A DNA stretch of 64,000 bases, from the NCBI RefSeq assembly GCF_042655385.1, contig NZ_JBHSMA010000001.1, positions 1,364,001 through 1,428,000 on the forward strand. The letters are read 5' to 3'. The notes below the pieces were generated by a model, which had not been told where the DNA came from, did no database searches, and was given only the letters and a program-made list of their open reading frames with translations. Below are positions 60,584 to 64,000 of the stretch, piece after piece. This DNA is from Larkinella bovis (GTDB lineage: Bacteria; Bacteroidota; Bacteroidia; Cytophagales; Spirosomataceae). A program made the translations under genes and the position numbers. Within the stretch, counting starts at the first letter, position 1; each line of letters starts with the position of its first letter.

Positions 60584-61867
60584 TTATTCAAACCGCAAAT
60601 GACTCCCTTTCAATCCCTCGTGGGAATTAATGGCGACGAGGGTAAGCAAGGCGATAAAAATAAGAACCACTCCCAGGCCGACCGCCCAGCGTCCGGTATA
60701 AATGTTCCGGTTCGAAAAACCGGGGTTCGCTTTCCCGATCAGGGCCCACACCACCAGCAAATTGACGATGTATAAGTACTGCTCGATCCGGTAGGTACTG
60801 ATGATGGCTCCGGTAATCAATAAACTGTAGAAGGTATATAAACCAAAATGTCCGATAAAGAACGTCCGAACCTCCTGATAGTCGTAGGTAAGTAAGTGAC
60901 CCGTCTTGTTGCGGTAATACTTCATAAACCAGATGGCGCTGGTCAGCAATACCAGCCCCAGAGCGGCCAGCTTGACTCCCCAGATTAATTCGGACGCATC
61001 CCCCGACACGATTTTGCCGTAATTGTCCATCAGTTTCTTCAGTTTGAAGCTCTGCTCCCATACCACAAACGGAATAAAGAGCGCCACCATCAACAGGGGA
61101 AACCAGATCGTACTTTTTTTCTGACGATCTTCGACGGGTTCCCAGTTGGAGGTAAACGTGCCATAGGCCATGCCGCCCCCGCCAAAAAAACCGATCGAAT
61201 ACTCCATCACATTCCAGAAATTAAACTTGATCTGGGCCACGTGCCCCATCACCTGCAGGAAGTTGCCGAGAGCAAAGCCAAAACCGGCTCCCAGAGACGC
61301 AAAAACCGCCACGCGCAAGGCCGATTTTTGCTGGTGTCGGGATAAAAACCAGGCCAGCGCCAGAGCCATCCCCAAACAGGCAGCCCACATTTCGGAACGC
61401 GGAGGAGTCATCAGCCACCCCCAGGCTTCAATCAGAAAATAATAGACGATAAAGCCGCCCGCCAGCATTTCAACGATCAATTGGTGCCAGGGTACCCGCT
61501 TTTGCCGCGAATTGGCCAGCGTCAGCCCGAACAAGCCCCCCCCAAGAAATCCGTGTAAAGCGCCGATGACAAATAACATCAGCAACCCGTAATAGACATT
61601 GATAAAATCGACACCCCGACCATACCCCACCACAATGCCGTAACTCATGAGCCCCCCCAGGCCCCAGCCAATGGCACCCGCCAAAGCCGCCTGAAAAAAC
61701 CGTGAATACCAGTCCGCGCGCTTGGCAACCAGTAAAACGGCGAGTGCCCCAATGCTTCCCGCCCAGGCAGCGCCCTGCTCGTGTCCAAACTGGCCGCGAA
61801 TGGCCCAGGCTGTGCCCATCGACATCCCTGCTACCAGCAGGCTTTTGGATAATAACTTGACATTCAT
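60584..61867 (-). CDS. Polytopic membrane protein of unknown function
   Basis: A 427-residue protein with about eleven to twelve hydrophobic segments. It starts with a signal-like or first membrane helix (SLLVAGMSMGTAWAIRGQFGH). Glycine-rich helices follow (GAIGWGLGGLMSYGIVVGYGRG, GALHGFLGGGLFGLTLA, ASLGAGFGFALGNFL, GFFGGGGMAYG), with charged loops between. The conserved-looking IRGQFGHEQGAAWAG resembles proteins found beside glycan-processing genes in Bacteroidota and Planctomycetes, but I cannot name a family. It is divergent from the DegT aminotransferase gene across a 257-base gap. It may be a transporter or a permease component. Confidence 0.65.
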   Translation of the reverse strand: MNVKLLSKSLLVAGMSMGTAWAIRGQFGHEQGAAWAGSIGALAVLLVAKRADWYSRFFQAALAGAIGWGLGGLMSYGIVVGYGRGVDFINVYYGLLMLFVIGALHGFLGGGLFGLTLANSRQKRVPWHQLIVEMLAGGFIVYYFLIEAWGWLMTPPRSEMWAACLGMALALAWFLSRHQQKSALRVAVFASLGAGFGFALGNFLQVMGHVAQIKFNFWNVMEYSIGFFGGGGMAYGTFTSNWEPVEDRQKKSTIWFPLLMVALFIPFVVWEQSFKLKKLMDNYGKIVSGDASELIWGVKLAALGLVLLTSAIWFMKYYRNKTGHLLTYDYQEVRTFFIGHFGLYTFYSLLITGAIISTYRIEQYLYIVNLLVVWALIGKANPGFSNRNIYTGRWAVGLGVVLIFIALLTLVAINSHEGLKGSHLRFE

Positions 61868-61985
61868 AAAGGTTAAAGGGTTTGGGCGTAATACGGCAGG
61901 AAATTGAAAATGGACTATTCCCCAGAAAAATTCTCCGTTTCAATAGCCCGAAAACCGCTGGCCATCGTACTGTAGCAAAGTAGGG

Positions 61986-62114
61986 TTTCGGTTTTCAGTA
62001 TTCGGTTTACGGTTATGGTCTGATTATCCGGGTTTACTTTTTGAATCAGATCATTCGCTGTGAAAACAAAAATGCGGTAGGCCAATAACGGTATCCCGAA
62101 TCCATAAACCACCC
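61986..62114. repeat. Decayed heptamer-phased inverted repeat (type D)
   Basis: The left side (61986-62020) reads as 7-mers TTTCGGT, TTTCAGT, ATTCGGT, TTACGGT, TATGGTC. The right side (about 62081-62110), as reverse complement, reads TTTATGG, ATTCGGG, ATACCGT, TATTGGC. The arms pair only partly. It lies in the divergent region before the DegT aminotransferase gene, unlike the other elements, which sit at gene 3' ends. Confidence 0.45.
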
Positions 62115-62124
62115 TTCGAAGAGC

Positions 62125-63360
62125 ATGGAAAAGCAAGTATTCAAAGAGATTCTGGCCATCGACGGCGGAGAAAAAACCGTTCAATCGACCTTCCCCTGGC
62201 CGATTTACGACGAAAGTGACGTGCAGGCCGTTGCCGAGGTTGTAGGCAGCGGAAAATGGGGTAACCCCGATTGTAGTGACTATGTGGCTGCTTTCGAACG
62301 GGAATTCGCGGCCTACTGCGGCACGAAATACGCGGTTACCTGCGTCAACGGGTCGGTTTCGCTCCGGCTGGCGCTGATGGCCTGCGGGGTGCGCCCCGGC
62401 GACGAGGTCATCGTTCCGCCCTATACATTCATTGCCACGGCCTCAACAGTTTTGGAAGTCAACTGCGTACCGGTTTTTGTGGACATCGACCCAGCTACGT
62501 ACAACCTCGACCCGAACGCCATTGAAGCCGCTATTACTGACCGCACGAAGGCAATCATCCCCGTTCATTTTGCCGGTCTGGCCTGCGACATGGATGCGAT
62601 TATGGACATCGCCAGGCGGCACAACCTCCGGGTGATTGAAGATGCCGCCCACGCCCACGGAGCGGAATACAAAGGTCGTAAACTCGGCTCCATTGGCGAC
62701 GCGGGGAGTTTCAGTTTTCAGTCGTCGAAAAACCTGACGAGTGGCGAAGGCGGGATTGTGGTGACCAACGACGAAAAGTTGTACCGGATGATGGCTTCGC
62801 TGCGCAACGTCGGCCGGATGGAGGGCCACCAGTGGTACGACCATTTCAACCCCGGCTGCAATTACCGCATCACGCAAATGCAGGCGGTTTTGCTTTCGCA
62901 GCAACTCCAACGCCTGGAAGACCAAACCGTTTTGCGAAACAACAACGGACGGTATCTGAGCGAACTTCTTTCCGGGATTGACGGCCTTTCACCCCTCAGC
63001 GGAAGGATGGAAGAAATCCGGCATTGTTACCATCTGTACATTTTCAAATACGATGCCGCGGCCTTTGGTGGTCTTTCCCGGCAGGAATTCGTGGCCCGGT
63101 TGGCCGCTGAAGGCGTCCCCTGTTCCACGGGTTATCCGCATCCGCTTTATAAGCAGCCGGTTTTCCAGAACAAAAATTTCATGTGTTACGCCATTCCCGA
63201 CTCGGTGGATTATACCACAGTATTTTGCCCGGTGTCCGAACGCGCGTGCCGTGAGGAAGCGGTCTGGATTTTCCAACACGCCATGCTGGGCAGCCAGGAT
63301 GACATGCAGGCTTTTGCTGAAGCAATTCGTAAAATTCAACGGGTTGTTACACAGGGTTAA
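62125..63360 (+). CDS. DegT/DnrJ/EryC1/StrS family PLP aminotransferase
   Basis: A 411-residue PLP enzyme of the sugar aminotransferase family. Fold landmarks are GSGKWGNPDCSDYVAAFE, YAVTCVNGSVSLRLALMACGV, DEVIVPPYTFIATASTVL, VIEDAAHAHGAEYKGRK and the PLP lysine K202 in SFSFQSSKNLTSGEGG. It would transaminate a keto-sugar nucleotide or, as in some relatives, an inositol-type keto-alcohol. The final codons (GTT ACA CAG GGT TAA) lie in the left arm of repeat A5, so the C-terminal VTQG is contributed by the element. The closest genes are an unknown membrane protein and a glycosidase-like gene. Confidence 0.92.
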   Translation: MEKQVFKEILAIDGGEKTVQSTFPWPIYDESDVQAVAEVVGSGKWGNPDCSDYVAAFEREFAAYCGTKYAVTCVNGSVSLRLALMACGVRPGDEVIVPPYTFIATASTVLEVNCVPVFVDIDPATYNLDPNAIEAAITDRTKAIIPVHFAGLACDMDAIMDIARRHNLRVIEDAAHAHGAEYKGRKLGSIGDAGSFSFQSSKNLTSGEGGIVVTNDEKLYRMMASLRNVGRMEGHQWYDHFNPGCNYRITQMQAVLLSQQLQRLEDQTVLRNNNGRYLSELLSGIDGLSPLSGRMEEIRHCYHLYIFKYDAAAFGGLSRQEFVARLAAEGVPCSTGYPHPLYKQPVFQNKNFMCYAIPDSVDYTTVFCPVSERACREEAVWIFQHAMLGSQDDMQAFAEAIRKIQRVVTQG

Positions 63361-63433
63361 TCAGTAAATATCAGAGTTTATCAGGGCCTTTCTCCGGTTA
63401 CCTCTGATGTCCTCTGATCGCCCCTGGGTAACA
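63345..63433. repeat. Decamer-phased inverted repeat, copy A5
   Basis: The left arm reads TGTTACACAG, GGTTAATCAG, TAAATATCAG, AGTTTATCAG. The right arm as reverse complement reads TGTTACCCAG, GGGCGATCAG, AGGACATCAG, AGGTAACCGG. Pairing is imperfect compared with A1 and A4. The aminotransferase stop codon (63358-63360) is inside the left arm. Confidence 0.8.
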
Positions 63434-63455
63434 ATCTATTTCTTTCCCAACCCCG

Positions 63456-64000
63456 ATGATCGTTCGATTTATTACCAGTCTTATCCTTATTACCCTTGCG
63501 TTCCGGCTTTCCGCCCAACCCATCGACCTGAAAAATTCGGTTATTCTCGTTTCGCCCTCCATTCCGGCCCCCATGCGAAGCACCGCTCCGCAGATGCTGA
63601 CGGAAGAAATTGCGAAACGAACGGCTACCTCCCTGAAACAGACTACATCCTGGCCCAGCGGTTCGGTTATTGTCCTGGCGCTTTCGTCGGATAAGGAAGT
63701 CGCCGGAAAAACCGTTCCGGCCCGAACCGGGTTTAATTTGCCGGAACAAAAACCGGAAGGCTACCGAATCGTGACCGAGGCCACCGCCAAAGGAACGACG
63801 GTCTGGGTGCTGGGTGCCGATGCCCGGGGCATTTTGTTCGGTTCCGGCTGGCTGCTCCGGAATCTGAAGATGGACAACAAACGGCTGGAATTAAGCAGCC
63901 CAATCGAAGTGGCCACCGCCCCTGCCTACCCGATTCGCGGCCACCAGCTTGGCTACCGAACCACGGCGAATTCCTACGACGCCTGGACCGTCGCGCAGTT
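63456..64000 (+). CDS. Secreted glycoside-hydrolase-like protein, N-terminal part only
   Basis: The frame from the ATG at 63456 is open for 181 codons to the window edge. A signal peptide is present (MIVRFITSLILITLAFRLSA, then QPIDL). The visible part resembles the alpha/beta N-terminal domain of GH20/GH67-type enzymes: ILVSPSIPAPMRSTAPQML, a strand SVIVLALSSD, GYRIVTEA and the typical GADARGILFGSGWLLR. It ends with AYPIRGHQLGYRTTANSYDAW, the usual junction to a catalytic barrel. A beta-hexosaminidase or alpha-glucuronidase-like enzyme is likely, but the catalytic domain is outside the window. It starts 23 bases after repeat A5. Confidence 0.72.
   Translation, partial: MIVRFITSLILITLAFRLSAQPIDLKNSVILVSPSIPAPMRSTAPQMLTEEIAKRTATSLKQTTSWPSGSVIVLALSSDKEVAGKTVPARTGFNLPEQKPEGYRIVTEATAKGTTVWVLGADARGILFGSGWLLRNLKMDNKRLELSSPIEVATAPAYPIRGHQLGYRTTANSYDAWTVAQ

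Noticed and set aside
60240..60602. 120-codon plus-strand frame across the kinase start.
   Set aside because: It is antisense to the kinase for its first third, has no family resemblance or start signal and shows shadow-frame composition.
1..64000. Insertion sequences, prophage or integrative element boundaries.
   Set aside because: No transposase, integrase, phage or conjugation gene and no tRNA attachment site was found; codon use looks even across the window.

Overview
The window reads as a chromosomal segment of a Bacteroidota bacterium, order Cytophagales, most like the Spirosoma/Larkinella group. The signs are two tandem SusC/SusD pairs, an ECF sigma factor with a FecR-type anti-sigma factor, DUF2911 and DUF4126 proteins, SusD-like lipoproteins, a PnuC-type transporter and weak or absent Shine-Dalgarno sequences. 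Genus placement is inference from gene content only. I see no rRNA, tRNA, CRISPR array, prophage or insertion sequence. About 48 protein genes are supported.

Layout. Bases 1-11000 carry mixed housekeeping genes: membrane dipeptidase, sterol-desaturase-like enzyme, outer-membrane barrel, threonine aldolase, a GNAT-nitrilase fusion, a lipoprotein glycerophosphodiesterase, fumarase C and an oligoribonuclease-like exonuclease. Bases 10961-18554 hold two minus-strand blocks: leuS, xth, pnuC and a nicotinamide-riboside-kinase-like gene, with ATGA overlaps between xth and pnuC and between pnuC and the kinase; and a secreted cupredoxin gene overlapping by one base a secreted beta-propeller gene. Bases 18761-23651 carry a subtilisin-like lipoprotein, a cupin, a double GNAT protein, a DUF2911-TPR protein and an unknown protein. 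Bases 23830-27012 form a stress cluster (groES, groEL, a 54-residue membrane protein, a Spy-like lipoprotein) with a good sigma-54-like site ahead of groES. Bases 27059-29935 carry a glycosidase-like secreted protein, a MORN-like protein and an SDR/AraC chimera.

Bases 30080-58960 are the most specialised part. A minus-strand block encodes three large paralogous secreted proteins (an N-terminal beta-propeller plus an alpha-helical C-terminal domain with conserved motifs of unknown function), a sialidase-like protein and a YdjC-type deacetylase. Divergent from it run a purple-acid-phosphatase-like protein, ECF sigma, FecR, two SusC/SusD pairs (only the first SusC has the STN signalling domain), a neutral-ceramidase-like protein, a PqaA-like protein, a second phosphatase-like protein and a glycerophosphodiesterase. 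I infer a regulated outer-membrane uptake and degradation system whose substrate may be a lipid- or phosphate-bearing glycoconjugate. The last 5 kb carry a histidine kinase, an unknown polytopic membrane protein, a DegT-type aminotransferase and the start of a glycosidase-like gene cut by the window edge.

The most unusual signal is between genes: large inverted repeats whose two arms are built from short phased units. Five copies have a 10-base unit ending in ATCAG or CAGAG; three others have unrelated sequence but a 7-base unit. They sit directly at gene 3' ends, and two of them supply the last codons and stop codon of the preceding gene.
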